Source of the DNA: Petunia secreta
Taxonomy: Eukaryota > Streptophyta > Magnoliopsida > Solanales > Solanaceae
DNA length: 64,000 nt
Direction of reading: 5' to 3'
Assembly (NCBI GenBank): GCA_029990175.1
Contig: JARKIP010000011.1
Coordinates: 5,270,001 to 5,334,000, forward strand
Under the pieces are notes generated by a model, which saw only the letters and a list, made by a program, of their open reading frames with translations, did no database searches and was not told the DNA's origin. Position numbers and translations under genes: made by a program. Positions 54,663 through 64,000 of the stretch are shown in pieces (the first letter of the stretch is position 1; each line of letters starts with the position of its first letter).

Positions 54663-56803
54663 TCAAAGCTGAAGGTTGAAGTGTTTGACAAGTGCCTCAA
54701 GTTGCTTCGTATTCTTGGCCCTTTCCATCACTAGCTCGGCCTCATACTTGTGGCAGTCTATCTTCAAACGATCAATTTCTTGATCCTTCAACTTCAGCTG
54801 TCTCAGGAGCTCTGCATTTTCTGTATTCACCTCAAGGACATGAATCTCCAGCTCCTTCACTGCATCAATGGCTTGCTCAGGTCCATAGTCCTCACTTTCC
54901 TCAGCTAGCTCTTGCTTGGCCATTGGTTTCTTAGAAGCTCTGCTCTCCTTGAAGAAGTCACAATTTTTAAGCACATTGTGATGGTCGGCTTCTTCCCAGC
55001 TTCCAGGGAAACCCCAAAATGTTCAAGTACTTGCTGGAGGATGTAGGAATGCACAAGAGAATGTGGCTTTTGATCTGTCACAGCATTCCTCTTGATATGT
55101 CTAATGATTAGCCCAGGTAAATTGATTTTTACCCCCCTATCCAGCAAGTCCATGTATGTCAGGTCCAAAGCACTAGCTTCACAGTTCCTCTCTCCTCTAG
55201 GCAGAAGGAACCTGTGCACAAACTCAAACAGCAGCTGGTGTGCAGGTTCCATCTCCTTCTTATCTACCTTCCTCTCCTTCCTTTGTTTGGGTTTTCCTGA
55301 AAACTTCTTGACTACATCTAGAGGAGTTACTCCATCAGTCCTCTTGGGCCATTTCAGTTTTACATACCTACAATAACCTTCAGCAGGTATGTTAAGAATC
55401 AATCCAAGCTCAGGTCTCCCAAACTCTATCTCAATCCCCTTCACTATGGTGAACACTTTCCTGGCATTAACTCTGCAGTTGGTGTAGAACTCTCTAATCT
55501 CATCAACAAACAACCTTCTCTCTTTGTTGGCAAACAAACCAAGCCATCCTTGGTTACCAATCATTCTCAGCAGTGGCTTCATGTGAAATTCCTTCTCATC
55601 ATGCAAGATGCTGCCTGGCAACACCTGATGCTTTGAAAAGAAGGCCACCCTGTCGACTTCTTCCTCACTGCCTCTCTTTCTCTTCATGTTCTCAACTTCA
55701 CTATCTGTTTCAGAATCACTTGGCTCAGCATAACTTCCAGCCTCATCACTCTCTTCTTGTACTTCCTTAGCTTTCTTTTCTTCTTCCCTTTTCTTTGCCT
55801 CTTTGTCTCTCACATTCGTCACTGTTCTTTCCAATTTTCCTACCTTCTCCAGCTGTTGTTTTAAGGCAGACCTAGTGCCAACCCTCCTGGCAACAGGCTC
55901 ATCAACAGTCTTGTCACCACTATCCCCACTTGATTCATCAACCAGTTTAGTTTTCAACACTGGCTTTCCCCCTTTCACCAGTTTCCTCCTTTTTTCAGGC
56001 TCTACTCTGTTTTCCTTGACAAATACAACCTCCTCTTCTTCTTCCTCACATGCCAGTCTCTCATCCTCTTCACCAAACTTTCTCTTTCTCTTTGATTCTT
56101 CTGCTTTCTTAGCAACCTCTTCATTTTCAGCTTTTTCTAATACAATCCCCTCATTCTCTTCTTCTTCAGAAGCTGTCCAGTTTAAGTCTGCATCGTCAGC
56201 CTCAGTGGAATTTGGGCAAGAGACAGGCTCTTGACACAAATCCTTTAAGGCTTCAGCAAGAGCAGATCCTCCAACTACTGGACCTTTTGGAACAGATCCT
56301 TCCTCATTATTCTCAGTACTCCCAACATTTGTACAAGGTTCCATTCCACTTTCTCTAAGGGACTCAACAAGATCTTGTTCCCTTAGTTGTTCTTTCACTC
56401 TTTCTGCAATATCCAATTCCACACCAGTCTTTTCAACCAAAGGCACATGTAAGTCTTCCCTAACTTCATCCTGTCCACACTTTTGCTCTGTTTCACCTGG
56501 GTTCCCCCTATCTATTCTGTCATCATGCTCTAAAACTCCTATAATTTTGTCTAGTCCTGTTACTAGGGTTTCAGTGTCTGTTGTACCAGGGCTTTTTATT
56601 TCTACTAAACCAACAGGAGTAGATGTAATAGGATCAGGGATTACCTCAGAAGGTGATTCCGATGAACTTTGTGCAATGGAAGTAGTAGGTACGGCTCTTG
56701 ACCTCATCTTCTTGACCAATTTCTTGTCGCCCTTTTGGAGAAATTTTGTTCTGGCCCTAGCGATTATTTGTGCGAGAGTGGATGGGGGTGGTTTTGTAGA
56801 CAT
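54663..56803 (-). pseudogene. SIRE 'env-like' ORF with one frameshift
   Basis: A 632-codon frame (56803-54905) is followed, in another frame, by about 95 residues (54974-54663) predicted as coiled coil (ELEIHVLEVNTENAELL pattern). A one-base slip in the A run at 54964-54968 joins them, implying an ancestral protein of about 710 residues. The N-terminal half is acidic with Lys/Arg patches (low complexity). A globular part follows, with EIREFYTNC near 433, FTIVKGIEIEF near 447 and FEFVHRFLLPRGER near 524. No signal peptide or membrane helix is evident. The globular part seems related to Athila-2 ORF3 with similar spacing. SIRE-lineage third ORFs ending in coiled coils are known. Confidence 0.75.
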
Positions 56804-57358
56804 GGTGAAGATTTTAATGGATTTTCGACTGAGGCTTGAAACATTTTTTCAGTTTTAGGTTTTGGGAGAGAATTTTGATGTAGAAGGAGAGAAGTAGTTG
56901 GGTGAGTAGGTTATGTGTATATCGACAAAAAGGGAAGGGTTTTGGTGATTGGACAACTTCTAGGGAAGACAAAGAAATAATGAGGTAAAGTAGAGAAGCA
57001 GCTTTTTGAAATTTTTGAAAACCGGGAAGAGTTATAGATTTGACGGTTATGGACTCATTTAATATAGCCTTTTCAAGTAGTGGGGTCCAAACAAGTCAAA
57101 TAGAATTCTATCCCAAAAAGGATTGTGTTCCTATAATTTAGGACAGTTACAGGAACATGGAGGATCTCCCTTGACACACGTATAATTGACAATCTAATTT
57201 CAGTTATGACTTCTATCATGCAGGGTAGTGTGACTGTACCTGGACATGATCCCTCATGCTTCAGTCGGTTCCTTCTCAGTACATAGTAGGTTCTTCATGG
57301 GATCACATTATTCTCACCTGGTGCTCAAAGACTGAACAAGTGTACTTAATAAAGTACA
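56804..57358. other. SIRE spacer between pol and env-like ORF, part 1
   Basis: About 550 bp without a credible ORF. It rejoins 60113-60193 if the solo LTR is removed. Confidence 0.6.
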
Positions 57359-58702
57359 AGGTTTGAAACGACCTCGGTCAGTCGTTTCGGAAGTTAGGAC
57401 TCCGATTGGCGTGTCGATAATTTTAAAATATTCGTAATGTCCATTAGGACCTGTCTCTAAAATTTGAGCTAAATCAGACCTCGTTTGGTAGGCATCGGAA
57501 GAAGGTTTCAGTTTTATTGGCGATAAATATTAAAAAGAGATTTTCGAGCTCGGTTTTTGCCGAATGAGCTCCGATTCGAAATCCGAAAGCGCCGTTAGGT
57601 TCGTATGATTAATTGTGATTTTTGTAAGCTTTCGAAATTGGATTTCGATGTTGTTCGGCTAGTTTCCGTTAAAATGCCGAAAGTTAAATAATTTGACTTC
57701 TTTTCATTTAAATTCGCATCTTGAGTTTCGGGAGTCTGATTTGAGATCCGCCTTCGCGAGTATGTTATATATATTTTTTATAACTCGTATGTAAAAGTTG
57801 GAATTATTTCGAATATCGTAGGGCACCGTTTCAATTTTCGTTAAGAAAAGAAAAAAAATAAAACAAAACAAAAAAAATATAATAAAAAAAGAATGGGACA
57901 AGAATTGAATGACGGTGGGGATAAGGGATTAATATCCCTGAATCCCCTAGCTGCACAGATATGCTATGACGAACAAAAACACAGAAACTAAAACAAATGA
58001 AACAGTGAACGCAGAAACAAGAAATATATCCAGAAAAAAATGCCAGAAAATGAGAAAAGGGGCCGGGAAAAAGTAGAATTTTCACCCTGAAACATTCAGG
58101 TAATGATCCTAATATATTATTTGAGTTTATTACGTGTGTTTGAATATGTTTTAACGGTAAAACTTGGAATATTATACATCGTTTTAATAAATTCAATTAA
58201 TAGTTTAAAGGGTCAAATGGACCCTGATAATGAAATTGATTATATATTCGTACTCAGTGAGTTATGGGCAACTTATAAATATAATTTATTTGGGGTTTGG
58301 TTATGTGGCCTTAAACCCTGTATATATGCCTGGCCTGCGCATTGCGTATGCGAATAGGGTATCAGGTTCCTACCTGGATTGCCCTAAGATGTGAGGAATG
58401 AAGGCTTTAGCCTAATGTGATATATTTTTCTGCTTATTGAATACAGTGGGATCGTTTGGCAATGAATCCAAAGGACAAAGCGGTTATTGACTGGCTGTAC
58501 TAACTTTGTAACAAGGTAAGTGTTCATATCCATTTCTTTGGAGGCACTTGGCCTCGTGGATTTTCTACCACGTGTTTCCTTACGTGTGTAGCTGCCGATA
58601 GGCGTACTCATTACGCCTTAGCTTTATATTTACATTGTATATTATATGTTATGCCCTGTTGTTGATATTGCATTAAACATATGAGCATTGCATTCTGGTT
58701 TT

Positions 58703-59134
58703 GAGTATTGCATATACTTCCCTGTTGGCGATGAGAGTCCCGCACCGGCGAAGGATCATTATTGCATATACTTCCCGGTTGGCGATGAGAGTCCCGCACC
58801 GGCGAAGGGTCATTATTGCATTTACTTCCCGGTTGGCGATGAGAGTCCCGCACCGGCGAAGGGTCATTATTGCATATACTTCCCGGTTGGCGATGAGAGT
58901 CCCGCACCGGAGAAGGGTCATTATTGCATATACTTCCCGGTTGGCGATGAGAGTCCCGCACCGGGGAAGGTTCATTATTGCATATACTTCCCGGTTGGCG
59001 ATGAGAGTCCCGCACCGGTGAAGGGTCATTATTGCATATACTTCCCGGTAATCGATGAGAGTCCCGAGCCGGTGAAGGGTCATTATTGCATATATCTCCT
59101 GGTAGACGATGAGAGTCCCGCGCCGGAGATGGGT
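58703..59134. repeat. 54-bp tandem array, eight units
   Basis: Eight head-to-tail units; the core is TTCCCGGTTGGCGATGAGAG then TCCCGCACCGG. Middle units are almost identical and the outer ones diverged. Because 54 is a multiple of three and the unit lacks stops in several frames, long ORFs appear on both strands (for example 58688-59149); these are not genes. Confidence 0.95.
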
Positions 59135-59292
59135 ATCAGGCATATGTGACTGCATTGCATCATACCGCATTCATCCCATCCCATTGCACCGCATACTGAC
59201 TAATATGTGTACTATATTGTGTTTTATGTATGCGGTATGTATACTAGTTTACCTATATATTTCTGGCTCGTATCCCGGGTTGCGGGAATCGA

Positions 59293-59451
59293 GTTGCACG
59301 CCGCAACAGGATGAATATATGGATCGGATTGCACACCGCAACGGTATAAATATATGGATCGGGTTGCACGCCGCAATGGTATAAATCTATGGATCGGGTT
59401 GCACGCCGCAACAGGATGAATATATGGATCGGGTTGCACGCTGCAACAGGA
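59293..59451. repeat. 35-bp tandem array, four and a half units
   Basis: Each unit starts with the small inverted repeat GTTGC-ACGCC-GCAAC followed by a GGATGAATATATGGATCGG-like stretch. Units differ at a few bases. Confidence 0.9.
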
Positions 59452-60193
59452 TATATTTCTAATTGTTGATATGTTCGGGATACCTATATATTTTGGTTAT
59501 GTTACGTTCCTGGTTATTAATGAGTTTGTCATCCCATACGTGTTTCCAGTTATTATCTGGCTCTGCGTTTTTATAATTTAAATAAGAGAAATTTTGTTTA
59601 TCTGTTTCTTCTCCCTGGCTAGCTATCCTATTCTTTGAGGTGGCTAGTCTGCCCCACTTATTGAGTCCTTTTGACTCACCCTTGTTTGTTGTTTATTTTT
59701 GTCTATTTATTTCGTTTCGGCAGGTTCGCTCCAGGATTGAATTCGCCACGTTGTGATGGAGCGAAGACGACTTCAGCTGTCAGGGTGAGCCAGCTTTTAT
59801 TCCGGATGGCCAGTTTTATGTTTATTATTTCACTTGCATTTTGCTCCCTTCAGGAGGGATCTGTCTTCTTTTGTACTCTTAGATGTCTAGTCTGGATAGC
59901 CCTAAACCTAGCATGTTGGGTAGTCAGCTGTAATTTCTTTTGTACAGCTTAGAGGTATCAGTATGTCTGTATTTTTATTTTAAGTCTTGTCCTTATTTGT
60001 AAATTGTTATATTTATTTTCCTGATTTAATTGATAAGGGTTCGCCCGACGGGTCTAGGGGAGGATGTCGGGTGCCCGCACGGCCTAACCGGATTCCGGGT
60101 CGTGTCAAGGTTAGTCTAAACATTAATGATAGAATTTTAAGCATGGACAATTGAATACTTAACTAACCAATCATAGAGGGATTACCTGCTGGG

Positions 60194-61481
60194 TCATCCG
60201 TGTATTTTGGTCATCCCTAATTCCAACCTGTTCCTCTCAAACTGTACCTTGTTCAATGCTTTGGTAAATATATCAGCAATTTGATCTTTAGTCCTGCACG
60301 AATTCATAGTAATCAGACCCTTTTCCACATTATCTCTCAGGAAATGGTGTCTAATATCAATGTGATTGGTTCTTTTTTGTTGGACTGGGTTCTTGGCAAT
60401 ATTCACTGCACTAGTGTTATCATAGAAAATTGGCACTGCTTCACACTTGATACCAAAGTCCTCCAATTGTTGTTTGATCCATAGAAATTGTGAGCAGCAT
60501 GATGCAGCTGCCACATACTCAGCTTCAGCAGCAGATAGGGCAACTGAGTTTTGCTTCTTTGTAGCCCAAGAGACCAAACAAGGACCAAGAAAGTGTGCCA
60601 TTCCTGAAGTGCTTTTCCTATCCACAAAATGACCTGCATAATCTGCATCAGCAAAACCAATTAGTTCAAAAGTACCTCCTCTTGGGTACCAAAGACAAAG
60701 GTCCTGAGTTCCTTTCAAGTATCTCAGGATCCTCTTCACAGCTGTCAAATGTGACTCCTTGGGCTTGGACTGAAATCTAGCACACAGTCCTACACTGTAT
60801 ACGATGTCAGGTCGACTGGCTGTGAGATAGAGAAGTGAACCTATGATTCCTCTATATTTTGTCTCGTTTGTCGAAGGACCTAGTTCATCCAAATCTAGCT
60901 TCGTCCCAAGTGCAATGGGAGTAGTCATTTCTTTTGCTCCTTCTATGTCAAATTTCTTCAATAGTTCCTTGACATATTTTTGCTGATGAATCATAGTTCC
61001 TTCAGGCATTTGTTTTATCTGCAACCCAAGGAAGAAATTTAGTTCGCCCATCATGCTCATTTCAAATTCAGTTCCCATCAGATCAGCAAATCCTTTGCAT
61101 AGCCCCTCATCAGTGACTCCAAAGATAATATCATCGACATACACTTGAACCACCAATAGATCTTTTCCTTTCTTCTTGAGGAATAATGTGTTGTCAATCT
61201 TTCCTCTCGAGAAACCATTCTTCAGTAGAAATCCTGAGAGTCTTTCATACCAGGCTCTAGGGGCTTGCTTCAATCCATAAAGAGCCTTGTCCAGTTTGTA
61301 AACATGATCAGGGAATTCATTGTTCACAAAGCCTGGTGGCTGTATCACATAGACTTCTTCATTCAGGTAGCCATTTAGGAAGGCACTCTTTACATCCATC
61401 TGTATAGTGTAAACTCCATATATGTAGCAATTAGCATCCTGATGGCCTCCATCCTTATAACTGGTGCAAAGGTTTCATCAT
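60194..61481 (-). pseudogene. SIRE reverse transcriptase and RNase H
   Basis: A 401-codon open frame (61399-60194) begins at MDVKSAFLNGYL in the RT and includes YVDDIIFG near 61135, the SRPDIVYSVG segment, RNase H with ADADYAGH, KSTSG and ALSAAEAEY, and the C-terminal IADIFTKAL. It is intact in itself. A one-base deletion near 61410 and a TAG at 61498-61500 (probably a former Gln codon before EEGIDYDETFAPV) separate it from the integrase frame. Confidence 0.85.
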
Positions 61482-61497
61482 AGTCTATTCCTTCTTC

Positions 61498-63087
61498 CTA
61501 ACTATAACCTTGAACTACTAACCTCGCTTTGTTTCTCGTCACTATACCATGCTCATCCAGTTTGTTCCTGAATAACCATTTTGTTCCAATTATTGATCTG
61601 TCCTTTGGCTTAGGAACTAGGTGCCACACTTTGCTTCTTTCGAATTGATGTAGTTCCTCCTGCATGGCTAGAATCCAATCTGGGTCTTCTAGAGCTTCTT
61701 TTACGTTCTTTGGTTCCAGAGATGAGAGGAAGTCAAAGAAAGCACAGAAGTTCTTCAAGGCTGACCTGGTCATGATTCCTGTATCCAATTCCGATAGAAC
61801 ATTCTCCAAAGGATGAGATCTTTGATGTTTCCATGGCCTGAGTTGAATATGACCGGAAGAACCTGCAGCATTATCCTGGAGGGGTTCTTCCTGACTTGTT
61901 GGATCATCAACTTCATCAGAGGTTCCCCCTATCAAGTTGGCTCCTTGTTCTATTATGCTTGGATTTTCACCTGATGTCTCCTTGTCTTCTGAGTCTTCTA
62001 GTTCATTTACACCTTCTTCCCTACTTAGGCCAATCACTTGATCTTCTGGCTCACTCTCCTCTAGTGCCTTATCTGATTCATCAAATACAACATGCATACT
62101 TTCTTCCACTGCTTGTGTTCTTTTGTTAAACACCTTGTATGCTTTGCTTTGAGTAGAATAACCAAGAAATATTGCTTCATCACTCCTAGCATCGAACTTC
62201 CCCAAGGGTTCCTTGCCATTGTTGTGAACAAAACATTTACAACCAAAGGGTCTTAGGTGAGAAATATTTGGTTTTCTTCCTCTGAGTAGCTCATATGGGG
62301 TCTTGTCAAGAATTGCTCTGATGGAACATCTGTTCGGCAAGTAGCATGCAGTATTTATTGCTTCAGCCCAAAAGTTTCTTGCAAGCCCACTTGACAACAA
62401 CATAGTCCTAGCCATATCCTCCAGAGACCTATTCTTCCTCTCAACCACACCATCTTGTTGGGGAGTTCTTGAGGCAGAGAAGTTATGATCTATGTTGTTC
62501 TTTGCACAGTACTCAGAAAATCTTGAGTTGTCAAACTCAGTTCCATGATCAGATCTGATGCTGATGAGTTCTAGACTTAACCTTTTCTGCACTACACCAG
62601 CCCAGTCTTTAAAGCTGTCAAAAGCTTCATCTTTAGATGCCAAGAACAGGGTCCATGTGTACCTAGAGTAGTCATCAACAATCACGAACACGAATCTCTT
62701 TCCTCCTCTACTCCTGACTCTCATAGGTCCACACAGATCCATATGCAACAGTTCCAGTGGCTTTGATGTACTTACCACCTTCTTGGATTTAAAGGATGAT
62801 TTCACATGCTTTCCCCTTACACACGCATCACATATTTTTATGTTTTCAAATCTCTTGCTTGGCAATCCACGAACCAGCTCCTTCGATACAAGCTTGTTCA
62901 GTTGTGAGAGACTTGCATGACCCATTCTTTCGTGCCACAGCTGAGAGTCACTTTCTTGCACATTCAGGAATGTTAGGTTATTTTCAGGTAGTGACTTCGG
63001 CGATGCTTTGTATACATTGTTCACCCTCTTTCCTTCCATAACAATTTCTCCACTCTGTAGGTTATTCACAATACATCCTACAGACAA
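61498..63087 (-). pseudogene. SIRE integrase and RT start
   Basis: A 529-codon frame. It opens abruptly with the end of the pre-integrase region (EIVMEGKRVNNVYK). Then come the zinc region (WHERMGHAS and CDACVRGK), the DDE core (HMDLCGPM, SDHGTEFDN, GVVERKNRS), an acidic linker, and the RT start (KEALEDPDWILAMQEEL). The protease and N-terminal pre-integrase region are missing: gag runs almost directly into this frame. Confidence 0.85.
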
Positions 63088-64000
63088 GATTTAGGTAGAA
63101 CACTTCTTTTATTCTTGGCCTTTGCCTTGCTGACATTTATGCACTTTTGTTTGACATCTCCAGTTTCACCACAAAAGGTACATAACATGTAGCAAGGTAA
63201 CGCCACATACTTGCTCTTAGGGTTATATGGAGGCAATGGTTTCTTAAATCCTAACCCTAGTTTTCCTTTGTTTTGATTTTCAAGAATCCAATTCATTGCA
63301 CCCGATGATTTATTCCATTTAGTCAATCTAGTAAGCTCAAATTTTGATTTTTCAACCTTTTGATTTAAAATCCTGTTCTTCTCAGTTTCCTGATACGGAA
63401 TCTCATTAGCTCTTTTCAATTCATTATCTAGAAAGGTTTGAACTTCACTTATTACTTGCTTACCTTTTGCACTCTCTCTTACCTGATTGCATTCCAATTC
63501 TAGTTCAGTGATCTTAGAGTTTGACACAAGAGTCTGCCCTTTCAAGATAGCATTGATTTCTTCAAGTTCAATGTTCTGTTCTAGGAGGCTCTTGTGCTTG
63601 GTTCTAAGACTACTTAGTTCTTTTGTTAATTTATCATTTTCAAGCTTCTCCTTTTCATATCGCTCGATTAAAGTGGCAGTGATTAAAATTAAGTTTTCGA
63701 AAGAGTATGTATGTAAAGTTTCCTTAAGTTCAGATAAACATACCTCTGCTGAATGAGCAGCTTCAGCTCCATCAGTTGCCATGAGAGCGGAGTCCTTCTT
63801 TTGATTTTCATCTGTGTATACCTCCTTCAGTCTCTCCCAGATTTCCTTGGCAGACTTGCATTCAAGTATCATAGCAAGCACATCATAAGTGAGTCCTCTC
63901 TTCAGGTACCATTCAGCTTTGGAGTTTGCCTGTAACCAGTCTAGGTCTTCAGGATCTAGTTCTTCTACTTTCTTTGGCACCAAGACTCCATTTGCAGCTC
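63078..64000 (-). pseudogene. SIRE gag, C-terminal part (5' end outside window)
   Basis: The open frame continues to the window edge. It holds the gag segment LVPKKVEEL, WLKR-type and KEIWERLKEVY motifs, a long coiled-coil stretch, and a knuckle reading CTFCGETGDVKQKC near 63150. The histidine of CX2CX4HX4C is replaced by Asp. The frame ends at 63078, overlapping the next frame by ten bases through a deletion that removed the protease. Confidence 0.8.

Larger units (their letters stand above)
57364..60107 (+). mobile_element. Solo LTR, probably Del/Tekay type, in SIRE
   Basis: TGAAACGACC to GGGTCGTGTCA, flanked by AGGTT at 57359-57363 and 60108-60112. The ends resemble those of Tekay-1 (GTCGTGACA), which suggests plus orientation. 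It is 2744 bp and contains two tandem arrays. No internal element sequence is present. ORFs inside are artefacts of the arrays. Confidence 0.75.
49513..64000 (+). mobile_element. Ogre-type (Tat lineage) element, 5' part; continues beyond the window
   Basis: A complete 5' LTR (49513-52041) is followed by a tRNA-Arg type primer site and about 1.2 kb of leader, then the SIRE insertion from 53274. The rest of the element should resume right of the window. The left flank reads GCTGA at 49508-49512 as the candidate target duplication, which cannot be checked here. Only 49513-53273 is Ogre sequence in this window. Confidence 0.75.
53274..64000 (-). mobile_element. SIRE-type Ty1/copia element; gag start lies beyond the window
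   Basis: On the minus strand: gag end (from 64000), integrase, RT-RNase H, then an 'env-like' ORF, a coiled-coil tail, the polypurine tract and the 3' LTR (54190 down to 53274). Integrase-before-RT order marks Ty1/copia, and a large ORF after pol marks the SIRE/Maximus lineage. Protease is deleted, pol has a stop and a frameshift, and a solo LTR sits between pol and the env-like ORF. It is not functional. Confidence 0.85.

Noticed and set aside
58703..59134. CRISPR-like array
   Set aside because: The eight units are contiguous 54-bp repeats with no unique spacers, inside a plant LTR.
58688..59149. ORFs of 106-165 codons on both strands (repeated GDESPAP-type motif)
   Set aside because: They exist because a 54-bp unit without stops is repeated in frame; open frames appear in several registers on both strands.

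Overview
This window is repeat DNA from a large plant genome, most likely a eudicot. My recollection of these element families points to Solanaceae, which is an inference and not shown directly. I see no host gene, tRNA, rRNA or CRISPR array. Nearly every base can be assigned to LTR retrotransposons inserted into one another. Most borders are fixed by 5-bp target-site duplications (TSDs) that I can read on both sides.

Layout, outermost first. (0) Tat-M, a decayed minus-strand Tat-lineage Ty3 element, supplies 1-869 and 46781-49512. (1) Tekay-1, a Del/Tekay-type chromovirus (870-46780, TSD TGTAC), sits inside it. (2) Tat-P1 (1937-42123, TSD TTGTG) sits inside Tekay-1. (3) Tat-P1 was hit three times: by Athila-1 (3474-14569, TSD ATACT), by Athila-2 (15430-27984, TSD GTAAC) and by Tat-P2 (28259-38295, TSD ATGTC). 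(4) Athila-1 carries a reversed solo Ogre LTR (7085-10335, TSD ACCTA). Tat-P2 carries a chromovirus (28747-35363) whose 5' LTR is almost gone. To the right, Tat-M is also hit by an Ogre element (49513 onward). That is hit by a minus-strand SIRE-type Ty1/copia element (53274 onward), which carries a Tekay-like solo LTR (57364-60107, TSD AGGTT) with two tandem-repeat arrays.

Only Athila-2 looks intact. Its two 1352-bp LTRs differ at about six positions that I could find, it has an unbroken 1800-residue gag-pol, and it has a third ORF of 411 residues. Everything else has stops, frameshifts or domain losses.

The observations most worth following are these. The three Tat-family copies appear to lack integrase at the same point, and the two copies that can be tested also lack reverse transcriptase, so this looks like a successful non-autonomous family. 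The 'env-like' third ORFs of Athila-2 (Ty3) and SIRE (Ty1/copia) seem to share a domain and have no visible envelope features. Both Athila copies keep an apparent intron of about 560-590 nt and a leader just before the third ORF. Both also keep a paired-hairpin module after the polyprotein stop, and Athila-2 has several internal copies of its polypurine tract.
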